A stretch of 6,596 nt of DNA, taken from positions 1 through 6,596 of the forward strand of contig CATVQO010000074.1 in NCBI GenBank assembly GCA_958346165.1, read 5' to 3'. The DNA comes from an uncultured Collinsella sp. (GTDB taxonomy: Bacteria; Actinomycetota; Coriobacteriia; Coriobacteriales; Coriobacteriaceae). Below are positions 1 through 5,436 of the stretch, piece by piece. Under the pieces are notes generated by a model, which was given only the letters and a program-made list of their open reading frames with translations, did no database searches and was not told the DNA's origin. A program made the translations under genes and the position numbers. The stretch's first letter is position 1. Every line of letters starts with the position of its first letter.

Positions 1-344
1 TCGCGCAGGGCCGACATCGTAGCCGCATATTGCTGCTGCAACGCATGCATTCCCTCGCGAGCGCCGTCAACGGTATCGGCGCCGCGCAGCGCCTCGGTCA
101 CCACGACCGCCGGCTCATACAGGTTATCGAATCCCAGGTTCTGACTCACGCCCTTGAGCGTGTGCGCCGCCATAAACGCACCTTCGGCGTCTCCCGCCGC
201 CATGGGGGCCTCCAGCTTGTCCATGCTCTCGTCATCCAAAAACTTGAGGGCAAAGCGGCTAAGCATCTCCTCGCCCATCAGCCGAGCGCACGCGTCTTCA
301 TAATTAGCGCCGATCTTCTCATACGCCTCACGCATGGAAATCAT
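1..344 (-). CDS. Hpt (histidine phosphotransfer) domain protein, C-terminus outside the window
   Basis: The first 114 codons, read from the ATG at 344, are open to the left edge with no stop, so the gene is partial at its 3' end. The protein begins MISMREAYEKIGANYEDA and contains AAHTLKGVSQNLGF at residues 59-72. That matches the Hpt signature, with His61 as the predicted phospho-accepting residue followed by the usual K-G and N-L-G. The rest reads as the amphipathic helices of a four-helix bundle. Hpt proteins shuttle phosphate between receiver domains or from hybrid kinases in the cytoplasm; they have no catalysis of their own. AAAGGAG lies 9 bases before the ATG. The gene starts 23 bases after the stop of the receiver/HD-GYP gene, so the two are almost certainly co-transcribed, and that receiver is the obvious candidate partner. 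Whether another domain follows cannot be seen. Confidence 0.88.
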   Translation of the reverse strand, partial: MISMREAYEKIGANYEDACARLMGEEMLSRFALKFLDDESMDKLEAPMAAGDAEGAFMAAHTLKGVSQNLGFDNLYEPAVVVTEALRGADTVDGAREGMHALQQQYAATMSALR

Positions 345-367
345 GGATTAAAACTCCTTTGGTCAAA

Positions 368-2248
368 CTAAATCGTGGGAAACGCGACGACGTCGGCGGG
401 GCGTGCCAATGTCTCGGCAATACGGTCTTGCACCTCGAGCAGGCAGTCGAGCAACAGCGGGTTAAACTCACCGCACTTACCGTCCAAGATCATCTGGATA
501 GCCTCCTTGTGCGGGATAGCGTCCTTGTACACGCGCACGCTCGTCAGAGCATCGTACACGTCGGCCACCGAGACCACCTGCGCGGCGATGGGGATATCGT
601 CGCCCTTAAGGCCATCGGGATAACCCTTGCCGTCCCAGCGCTCGTGATGCCAACGCGCAATCTGGTACGCATATTCCATAAGCGCATTGCCGACGTGATG
701 GCGGCCCAGCTCAAGCAACATGTCGGCGCCCATCGTGGTATGCGTCTTCATAATCTCGAACTCCTCGGGCGTAAGGCGCCCGGGCTTGTTGAGGATCGCA
801 TCGTCAATCGACATCTTGCCGATATCGTGCAGCGCCGAAGCCAGGGCAATCGTAGAGCGTTCCTCATTGTCAAGGGAGATGGTGTCGCTACGCTGAACCA
901 GACAGCCAAGCAGCAGCTCGGTCAGCTTCTCGATGTTCGTAACGTGCCTGCCGCTCTCGCCGTTGCGAAGCTCCATGACGCCGGCCATGATGTCGATGAG
1001 CATGCGACTGTTCTTGACGCGCTCGTTGTACTGCTGGGACAGCAAACTCGTCAGGCGGCGCTGTTTGGCGTATAGGCGGATGGTGTTGCTTACACGCCGG
1101 CGCACGACACGGGAGTCAAACGGGCGGTTGATATAGTCCGAGGCGCCCAGCTCGTACGCGCGCAGAACCATATCATCGGAATCTTCGCTCGAAATCATGA
1201 TGAAAGGCAGATTGTCGATACCCGATCGGCGCGACAGATCGGCCAGCACCTCAAAGCCGCTTATGCCCGGCATGACAATATCCAGCAGCACGAGCGACAA
1301 CTCATCGCCATAGCGGTCGACCATATCGAGCGCCGTACGACCGTTGTCGGCCTCGAGGATGCAATACTCGTCCTTGAGCATCTCGTTGAGAATGGCTCGG
1401 TTCATGTCGGAGTCATCGACAATAAGCACCAAAGGCTTTTCGCTTTGGAAGGCTTCGATGGAATCGGCATCGGTCACGACCGTACCGGCTTTTGCCTTAG
1501 CGCGGCTCAATAACTGGACAGCGCGGCCAACTCCCTCATCGACCGTCTCGCCATGAATGCGAACGCCACCAACACATGCCGTCAAGCTCACGTACTCATG
1601 GCCCGGAACAATCGTGGCATGAACGGCATCGGACACCTGATGCAGGCGACGGGTGAAGTCATCGGAGGGAATATTGGGCATGACGACCACAAACTTGTCG
1701 CAGCCATAGCGTACAAGCTCGTCAGTCGAACGAATTCCGCTGCGTATGGCTGTCGCCACAGCACCGAGCGCAAGGTCGCCGGCATGGCGGCCACACGTAT
1801 CGTTGAAGACCCTAAAATCATCAAGGTCGATCACCGCAACGCCGGTATTCATGCGGGCGCTACGGAGCTTTTCCTCGTAATATCGGCGATTGCGCACACT
1901 CGTCAGCACGTCGGTGTAGACGAGGTCCTCTTCTGCAGCCTCTTGCTCATCGATCGGACGCACCATCAGCAGGACGTGAGGCTCGCCCTCGACCTTCAGA
2001 GGGCGCAGACGAGCGCGGTACTCAACACCATCGTTGAGCAGTTGCTCCGACACCTCATCGGAATCTGCCAAGGCCTCAAGACTCGACTGACGCAGACAAG
2101 GGCAGCGATTGCCGGCGAGCAGACAGTTAGGCTCGCTCTTAATCTGATCGGCCGACAGCAAACGCACCACGGGGTAGGTCTTCGCGACGCGGGCGACCTC
2201 GGCGGCAGCCTCCTCGTCGGTTAGATTGACCTCGTGATTATTGAGCAT
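368..2248 (-). CDS. Degenerate GGDEF - receiver - HD-GYP signalling protein (probable c-di-GMP phosphodiesterase)
   Basis: This 626-residue cytoplasmic protein has no evident membrane segment. Residues 1-105 are a PAS-like sensor segment of uncertain type with Cys42, Cys49 and Cys51. Residues about 110-262 are a GGDEF domain. It keeps DVLTSVRNRR (113-122), the metal-site Asp141 in DLDDF and an RxxD motif at 173-176, but its signature is GCDKF (182-186), so cyclase activity is unlikely. Residues about 272-393 are a receiver with acidic pair Asp278/Asp279, phospho-acceptor Asp323 and Ser353; the usual Lys is Arg375 (NRPF). Residues about 415-615 are an HD-GYP domain with all expected metal ligands: Glu431, His435, His474-Asp475, His503, His534-His535 and Asp563, plus GYP at 542-544. 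HD-GYP domains hydrolyse c-di-GMP. The ATG at 2248 has a modest AAAGGG 6 bases upstream. An Hpt gene follows in the same operon. The domain calls are firm; the activity and the signal sensed are inferred. Confidence 0.93.
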   Translation of the reverse strand: MLNNHEVNLTDEEAAAEVARVAKTYPVVRLLSADQIKSEPNCLLAGNRCPCLRQSSLEALADSDEVSEQLLNDGVEYRARLRPLKVEGEPHVLLMVRPIDEQEAAEEDLVYTDVLTSVRNRRYYEEKLRSARMNTGVAVIDLDDFRVFNDTCGRHAGDLALGAVATAIRSGIRSTDELVRYGCDKFVVVMPNIPSDDFTRRLHQVSDAVHATIVPGHEYVSLTACVGGVRIHGETVDEGVGRAVQLLSRAKAKAGTVVTDADSIEAFQSEKPLVLIVDDSDMNRAILNEMLKDEYCILEADNGRTALDMVDRYGDELSLVLLDIVMPGISGFEVLADLSRRSGIDNLPFIMISSEDSDDMVLRAYELGASDYINRPFDSRVVRRRVSNTIRLYAKQRRLTSLLSQQYNERVKNSRMLIDIMAGVMELRNGESGRHVTNIEKLTELLLGCLVQRSDTISLDNEERSTIALASALHDIGKMSIDDAILNKPGRLTPEEFEIMKTHTTMGADMLLELGRHHVGNALMEYAYQIARWHHERWDGKGYPDGLKGDDIPIAAQVVSVADVYDALTSVRVYKDAIPHKEAIQMILDGKCGEFNPLLLDCLLEVQDRIAETLARPADVVAFPTI

Positions 2249-2272
2249 ATGGGGCCCTTTCGATAGTTTCGC

Positions 2273-2301
2273 ATAGTAGCGGTGGGTTCCAAATGCTACA
2301 A
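2273..2301 (-). promoter_or_regulatory. Candidate promoter of the GGDEF/HD-GYP-Hpt operon
   Basis: On the minus strand, TTGTAG (2301-2296) and TACTAT (2278-2273) are separated by 17 bases and lie just upstream of the start codon at 2248. The -10 matches the sigma-70 consensus at 4 of 6 positions and the -35 at only 3 of 6, so this is a weak call. Immediately upstream of the -35 is an inverted repeat (2304-2309 with 2340-2345) that could be an operator. No c-di-GMP riboswitch was recognised in the spacer. Confidence 0.3.
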
Positions 2302-2303
2302 GG

Positions 2304-2345
2304 GTAACACCTTGCCGATGCAGGTAAGCACGTGAATGCTGTTAC
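2304..2345. repeat. Small inverted repeat GTAACA...TGTTAC upstream of the signalling operon
   Basis: GTAACA at 2304-2309 and TGTTAC at 2340-2345 are exact complements, 30 bases apart. The interval also contains a CACGTG palindrome (2330-2335), and CAAGG...CCTTG (2300-2304 with 2311-2315) overlaps its left arm. It sits directly upstream of the candidate -35, where a regulator could bind. Arms of 5-6 bp are short enough to occur by chance. Confidence 0.25.
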
Positions 2346-2395
2346 GTTTTTATGACCTGGCAAACGGTGGTAATGGAACCGCGGGCGCGTGGTTA

Positions 2396-2428
2396 TTGGC
2401 GCATTCGTTAACAATGACGAAACGCCAA
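2396..2428. terminator. Imperfect hairpin after the alpha/beta hydrolase gene, possible terminator
   Basis: TTGGCG (2396-2401) pairs with CGCCAA (2423-2428), and TTCGT (2404-2408) pairs with ACGAA (2417-2421), with a small asymmetric internal loop and an 8-base terminal loop. It lies about 32 bases past the hydrolase stop in the minus direction, a sensible place for a transcript end. No T-run follows on either strand, so it is not a canonical intrinsic terminator. It may be a 3'-end stabilising stem, a factor-dependent site or an operator. Confidence 0.35.
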
Positions 2429-2459
2429 CAGTCCCCCTCCCCACAGGTCATCGAGCGTG

Positions 2460-3257
2460 CTAACGCTCCAAGACATCGCGAACGGCGTTTGCCGCCGTAA
2501 CGGGGCGATCGCGCAAACCGTTATGCGCGCCCGGGATCGTCACAAGAGGGCAATCGAGATATTCGGCAGCCGCTCGCGTACCAGCCTCGCGGGGTGTACC
2601 GACCGAAAGCTCGCCCAAAAACACAGCCGACACCGCCTTTGATTCGCGGGCGCGCTCCCAGTCGGGAGCATATGTCATATTTGTTCCGTATTCATTGGCC
2701 ATAAAGCAACGACCATTGCGCAGGGCATGCTTGGCTTCCGCTTCGGTCGTCCCAGGAGCCTCGGGGTCCAAGTCGCCGAGAGCTCCCAAGAAAAGCCGAA
2801 GCGCCCTTGAAACCTTTCCAGCCGCAATCATATCGAGCAAAATCGGAGCCGCGCCCATGCCGACGCCTTCGGCCGACACAGCCGGCTCATGCAGAATCGC
2901 ACGGGCGACGAGATGGGGTTCGATGCGAAGAAGCTCCAGCGCCACCAACGTACCGGCGCTGTGCGCAAGCACATTTGTCGGAGCGCCAACGTGTTCGATC
3001 ACGGCCCGCAGGTCGGCGGCCTGAGCGGCAAGATCATAGCTGCCGTCTGCCGCTTCGCTGCTGCCGCCACAGCCGCGGCGGTCGTAGGCAATTACGCGGT
3101 AGTTGTGACTGAGCTCACATGCAATGCCGTCGAAAAATGTGCCGTCGACACAAGCGCCGTGCACGCACACCAAGGCAGGAGTATCAGGCGACACATCCGG
3201 GCCGGCATATTCGCGACAGGCAATCGTGGTGCCCGCATTCTCGACCGTAAAATCCAT
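2460..3257 (-). CDS. Alpha/beta hydrolase, substrate unknown
   Basis: This 265-residue protein is the usual length for a single-domain alpha/beta hydrolase and has no signal peptide, so it is probably cytoplasmic. Seen in order are the oxyanion-hole segment VHGACVDG (32-39, with His33-Gly34), the strand and turn VIAYDRRGCGGS (55-66), the nucleophile elbow AHSAG (98-102) with Ser100, and a C-terminal GAHNG with His245 as the likely catalytic base. The elbow has Ala where Gly is commonest (GxSxG); Ala is a known functional variant. The acidic member of the triad is less clear: in GELS (215-218) the common Asp position is Leu, leaving Glu216 as candidate. The segment at about 125-205 forms the cap. 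Start: ATG 3257, with a G-rich weak Shine-Dalgarno about 7 bases upstream. It is divergent from the radical SAM gene. The fold is confident; esterase, lipase or other hydrolase activity cannot be decided. Confidence 0.87.
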   Translation of the reverse strand: MDFTVENAGTTIACREYAGPDVSPDTPALVCVHGACVDGTFFDGIACELSHNYRVIAYDRRGCGGSSEAADGSYDLAAQAADLRAVIEHVGAPTNVLAHSAGTLVALELLRIEPHLVARAILHEPAVSAEGVGMGAAPILLDMIAAGKVSRALRLFLGALGDLDPEAPGTTEAEAKHALRNGRCFMANEYGTNMTYAPDWERARESKAVSAVFLGELSVGTPREAGTRAAAEYLDCPLVTIPGAHNGLRDRPVTAANAVRDVLER

Positions 3258-3404
3258 GTTGTGCCCCCATCATCAACGCCCATCCAGTTGCGCGTCAGTA
3301 CGGCTGGATAGACCCGCATTTCTTTACGCCTTGTTAACAGATTAACTTTACCCGACCCGAGGCTTTTCATGACACGGCATAATGAGCGACGTGAAAAAAC
3401 GAAA

Positions 3405-3417
3405 CTTGTAAAACAAG
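3405..3417. promoter_or_regulatory. Small palindrome in the divergent intergenic region
   Basis: CTTGT AAA ACAAG (3405-3417) is a perfect 5-bp inverted repeat in the 225-base spacer between the hydrolase (minus) and radical SAM (plus) genes. A second short palindrome, ACAATTGT (3457-3464), lies just before the radical SAM ribosome binding site, and GTTAAC occurs at 3333-3338 on the hydrolase side. Any could be an operator in a divergent promoter region. No convincing -35/-10 pair was found for either gene. The support is symmetry and position only. Confidence 0.2.
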
Positions 3418-3482
3418 AGCCCGCACCCTGCTTTGGAGCCGATGCTATGCTTAGGCACAATTGTCTTGAGGAGCATATGCCT

Positions 3483-4259
3483 ATGTCTACGTTTTTGAAT
3501 GCCAGCCCCATCTTTGGGCCCGTTCGCAGCCGTCGCCTTGGTCTCTCGCTCGGCGTCAACATGATGCCGGCCAGCGGCAAAATCTGCACGTTCGACTGCA
3601 TTTACTGCGAAAACGGCCTCAACGCCGAGCGCCCCTGTCACGAGCCGTACAACACAGCTGCCGTGGTACTCGACGCGCTCGAGGCAAAGCTGCGCGAGAT
3701 GGCAACCGAGGGCGAACTTCCCGATGTGATCACCTTCGCAGGCAACGGCGAGCCCACCGCCGCACCGGAGTTTCCGCAGGCCATCGCCGGCGCCGTCGCA
3801 CTGCGCAACGAGCTTGCCCCAAACTCCAAGATCGCCGTGCTCTCCAACGGCACGCGCGCCGACCGCCCCGAGGTGCACGACGCGCTCATGATGGTCGACG
3901 ACAACATTCTTAAGCTCGATACCGTCGACCCGGCGTTTATCCAGCTGCTCGACCAGCCCGTTGGCCCCTACGACGTCGAGCACCAGATCGAAACGTTCGC
4001 GAGCTTTGACGGTCATGTCATTATCCAGACGATGTTTTTGAGCGGCGAGCACCGGGGCAAGTCCCTCGATAACACCGGCGAGGAGTACGTCGGCCCTTGG
4101 CTCGCGGCGCTCGAGCGCATTCGCCCGCAGGAGGCGACCATCTACACGGTGGCGCGCGAGACACCAATCGCCGGCCTTGCCAAAGCGGCGCCCGAGGTGC
4201 TCGACACGATCGCCGCACGCGTGCGCGCCCTCGGCATTCCCTGCCAGGTGAGCTACTAG
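3483..4259 (+). CDS. Radical SAM protein, COG0731 (wyosine-synthetase-like) type
   Basis: The 258-residue protein opens MSTFLNASPIFGPVRSRRLG and runs into SLGVN, a hallmark N-terminus of the COG0731 radical SAM group. The 4Fe-4S/SAM motif is CTFDCIYC (Cys35, Cys39, Cys42; CxxxCxxC), followed by FAGNGEPT (85-92), the GGEP-type SAM-contact motif, and a LSNGT strand (120-124). Such enzymes cleave S-adenosylmethionine reductively to start radical chemistry. The group is named after archaeal tRNA wyosine synthesis, but bacterial members mostly lack an assigned substrate, so no specific reaction is claimed. Start: the frame is open upstream to an ATG at 3369, but the homology-like region and GAGGAG (3468-3473) favour ATG 3483, at 9-base spacing. 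ATG 3477 is only 3 bases from the Shine-Dalgarno and is less likely. It is divergent from the hydrolase and followed by an inverted-repeat terminator. Confidence 0.9.
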   Translation: MSTFLNASPIFGPVRSRRLGLSLGVNMMPASGKICTFDCIYCENGLNAERPCHEPYNTAAVVLDALEAKLREMATEGELPDVITFAGNGEPTAAPEFPQAIAGAVALRNELAPNSKIAVLSNGTRADRPEVHDALMMVDDNILKLDTVDPAFIQLLDQPVGPYDVEHQIETFASFDGHVIIQTMFLSGEHRGKSLDNTGEEYVGPWLAALERIRPQEATIYTVARETPIAGLAKAAPEVLDTIAARVRALGIPCQVSY

Positions 4260-4300
4260 CAAAACCACGCAGCAGCTAGTGCCCGCCATCCCACTCTATC

Positions 4301-4370
4301 AGTTGCGGTGATATAGTTCCTATTTATGCTGTTAAACCGCTTAAATCGGAACTATATCACCGCAACTTTT
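4301..4370 (+). terminator. Perfect 20-bp inverted repeat with T-run: terminator or palindromic repeat element
   Basis: The arms at 4301-4320 (AGTTGCGGTGATATAGTTCC) and 4348-4367 are exact reverse complements. Inside, ATTTA (4322-4326) and TAAAT (4342-4346) extend the stem after one mismatch. TTTT (4367-4370) begins at the last stem base, so on the plus strand it fits an intrinsic terminator 41 bases past the radical SAM stop. No T-run follows on the minus strand. A stem of about 25 bp with an AT-rich inner half is longer than most terminators and resembles dispersed palindromic elements; copy number cannot be seen from one window. Confidence 0.7.
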
Positions 4371-4388
4371 ATGGACGCGTGGGTGGGC

Positions 4389-4394
4389 TATACT
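4389..4394 (+). promoter_or_regulatory. -10 element of the map promoter
   Basis: TATACT matches the sigma-70 -10 consensus at 5 of 6 positions and would place transcription start near 4401, giving a leader of only about 20 bases that still contains the AAGGAAG ribosome binding site (4407-4413). The -35 would fall at about 4366-4371, on the T-run of the inverted repeat, and matches poorly (CTTTTA or TTTTAT). The promoter therefore depends on the -10 or on an activator, and abuts the palindrome. Confidence 0.5.
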
Positions 4395-4419
4395 AGCTGC
4401 GGATGAAAGGAAGTTAGCC

Positions 4420-5307
4420 ATGTTTGACAACGGACCTGTGCCCGGCCGCAACGACGCTTGCTGGTGCGGCAGCGGCAAAAAATATAAGAAATGCCATAGC
4501 GCCTTTGATGAGCGCCTTGAGCGCCTGTGGGAAGAGGGCTGGGAGGTCCTGCCCCGCACGCTCTACAAGACGCCCGCCGACATCGAGGGCATCAAGCGCT
4601 CCGCCGCCATCAACGTGGGCGTGCTCGACTACGTAGGCGAGCACATCGCCGCGGGCATGACCACCAACCAGATTGACCAGATGATCTACGACTACACCGT
4701 CGAGCACGGTGGCACGCCGGCCGATCTCAACTACGAGGGCTACCCCAAGAGCGTGTGCACCTCGATCAATGATGTGGTCTGCCACGGTATCCCCTGTGAT
4801 ACGGACGTGCTGCACGAGGGCGACATCATCAACGTCGATTGCTCCACGATCCTGGACGGCTACTTTAGCGACTCGAGCCGCATGTTCTGCATCGGCGAGG
4901 TCTCGGCCGAGCGTCAGCGCCTGGTCGACGTCACTCGCGCCAGCGTGGAGGCGGGTCTGGCCGCCGTCAAGCCGTGGCTACCGCTGTCCGTGATGGCCGA
5001 GGCCGTGCAAAAGACGGTCGAGGACGCCGGTTATAGCGTGGTGCGCGAGTACGGCGGACACGGCATCGGCAAGGAGTTCCACGAGGACCCGTTTGTGGGC
5101 TTTACCACCGAGGCGCCCGATGTGGACACCATCATGGCTCCGGGCATGGTCTTTACCATCGAGCCCATGGTCAACGCCGGAGCGCCCGACATTAAGATTA
5201 GCAAGGGCGACGGCTGGTGCGTACGCACCAAGGACGGCAGTGATTCGGCCCAGTGCGAGGTACAGCTCGTGGTGACCGAGGATGGTTACGAACTGCTGAG
5301 CTGGTAG
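4420..5307 (+). CDS. map: Type I methionine aminopeptidase with N-terminal SEC-C zinc motif
   Basis: The 295-residue enzyme removes the initiator Met from nascent proteins in the cytoplasm. Residues 9-26 are a SEC-C motif, with CWC (14-16) and KKCH (23-26) giving ligands Cys14, Cys16, Cys25 and His26; this may help dock the enzyme at the ribosome or bind partners. The catalytic pita-bread fold follows from about residue 50. By alignment from memory with E. coli MetAP, the metal ligands are Asp140 and Asp151 (INVDCSTILDGYFSD), His214 (GGHGIG), Glu248 (TIEPM) and Glu280 (AQCE), with active-site His122 (VCHGIP) and His221 (FHEDP). All are present, so it should be active. The residue after Glu280 is Val where E. 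coli has His. AAGGAAG lies 6 bases before the ATG. It has its own promoter and terminator, so it appears to be a single-gene unit. SEC-C MetAPs are known in other bacteria, including chlamydiae. Confidence 0.96.
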   Translation: MFDNGPVPGRNDACWCGSGKKYKKCHSAFDERLERLWEEGWEVLPRTLYKTPADIEGIKRSAAINVGVLDYVGEHIAAGMTTNQIDQMIYDYTVEHGGTPADLNYEGYPKSVCTSINDVVCHGIPCDTDVLHEGDIINVDCSTILDGYFSDSSRMFCIGEVSAERQRLVDVTRASVEAGLAAVKPWLPLSVMAEAVQKTVEDAGYSVVREYGGHGIGKEFHEDPFVGFTTEAPDVDTIMAPGMVFTIEPMVNAGAPDIKISKGDGWCVRTKDGSDSAQCEVQLVVTEDGYELLSW

Positions 5308-5316
5308 CCGTGGATG

Positions 5317-5363
5317 CGCCGGATGCCGACGGGCACGCCCGTCTTGCATTCGGCGTTTTATTT
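5317..5363 (+). terminator. Intrinsic terminator of map
   Basis: The outer stem CGCCGGATGC (5317-5326) pairs with GCATTCGGCG (5346-5355), with one G-T wobble. The inner stem GACGGGC (5328-5334) pairs with GCCCGTC (5337-5343). TTTTATTT (5356-5363) follows directly. It starts 10 bases past the map stop codon, making this a strong rho-independent terminator. Confidence 0.92.
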
Positions 5364-5383
5364 GAGCGTTTTGCCTGATAAAA

Positions 5384-5416
5384 CTTGCCAAAATTAACCT
5401 GTCCCTTTTTGGCAGG
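5384..5416 (+). promoter_or_regulatory. Hairpin or operator in the dehydrogenase upstream region
   Basis: TGCCAAAA (5386-5393) and TTTTGGCA (5407-5414) are exact complements. The stem extends to 10 bp with one wobble (5384-5393 with 5407-5416) round a 13-base loop. It ends 6 bases before the GGAGAGGA ribosome binding site (5423-5430). A competing short stem, GTTTT (5368-5372) with AAAAC (5380-5384), shares base 5384. It could be a protein operator or a leader hairpin affecting translation. No clear -35/-10 pair was found, so whether it is transcribed is unknown. Confidence 0.4.
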
Positions 5417-5436
5417 TCGAGCGGAGAGGACTGCTT

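Noticed and set aside
359..1075. Long open frame (238 codons) on the plus strand opposite the HD-GYP domain
   Set aside because: Shadow of a real high-GC gene: the minus strand carries unmistakable HD-GYP motifs, and the plus frame has no recognisable domain or RBS.
2431..2442. G-rich run on the minus strand (GGGGAGGGGG) as a quadruplex
   Set aside because: Only two G-tracts are present; four are needed for an intramolecular quadruplex.
2238..2444. 68-codon minus-strand frame in the spacer upstream of the signalling gene
   Set aside because: It overlaps the start of the HD-GYP gene, lacks an RBS and resembles no protein; the spacer more likely holds regulatory DNA.
2249..2459. Possible c-di-GMP (GEMM) riboswitch upstream of the HD-GYP gene, prompted by GGCAAAC on the plus strand
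   Set aside because: It is on the wrong strand for the gene, and the remaining conserved GEMM elements (for example the GACGCAAAGC-like core) are absent.
3369..3482. N-terminal extension of the radical SAM protein to the ATG at 3369
   Set aside because: The 38 extra residues have no family similarity, whereas GAGGAG at 9-base spacing and the SPIFGPVRSRRLG opening support the start at 3483.
3348..4289. 313-codon open frame on the minus strand opposite the radical SAM gene
   Set aside because: The radical SAM protein on the plus strand has a complete CxxxCxxC and family N-terminus; the antisense frame is an artefact of GC-rich codon bias.
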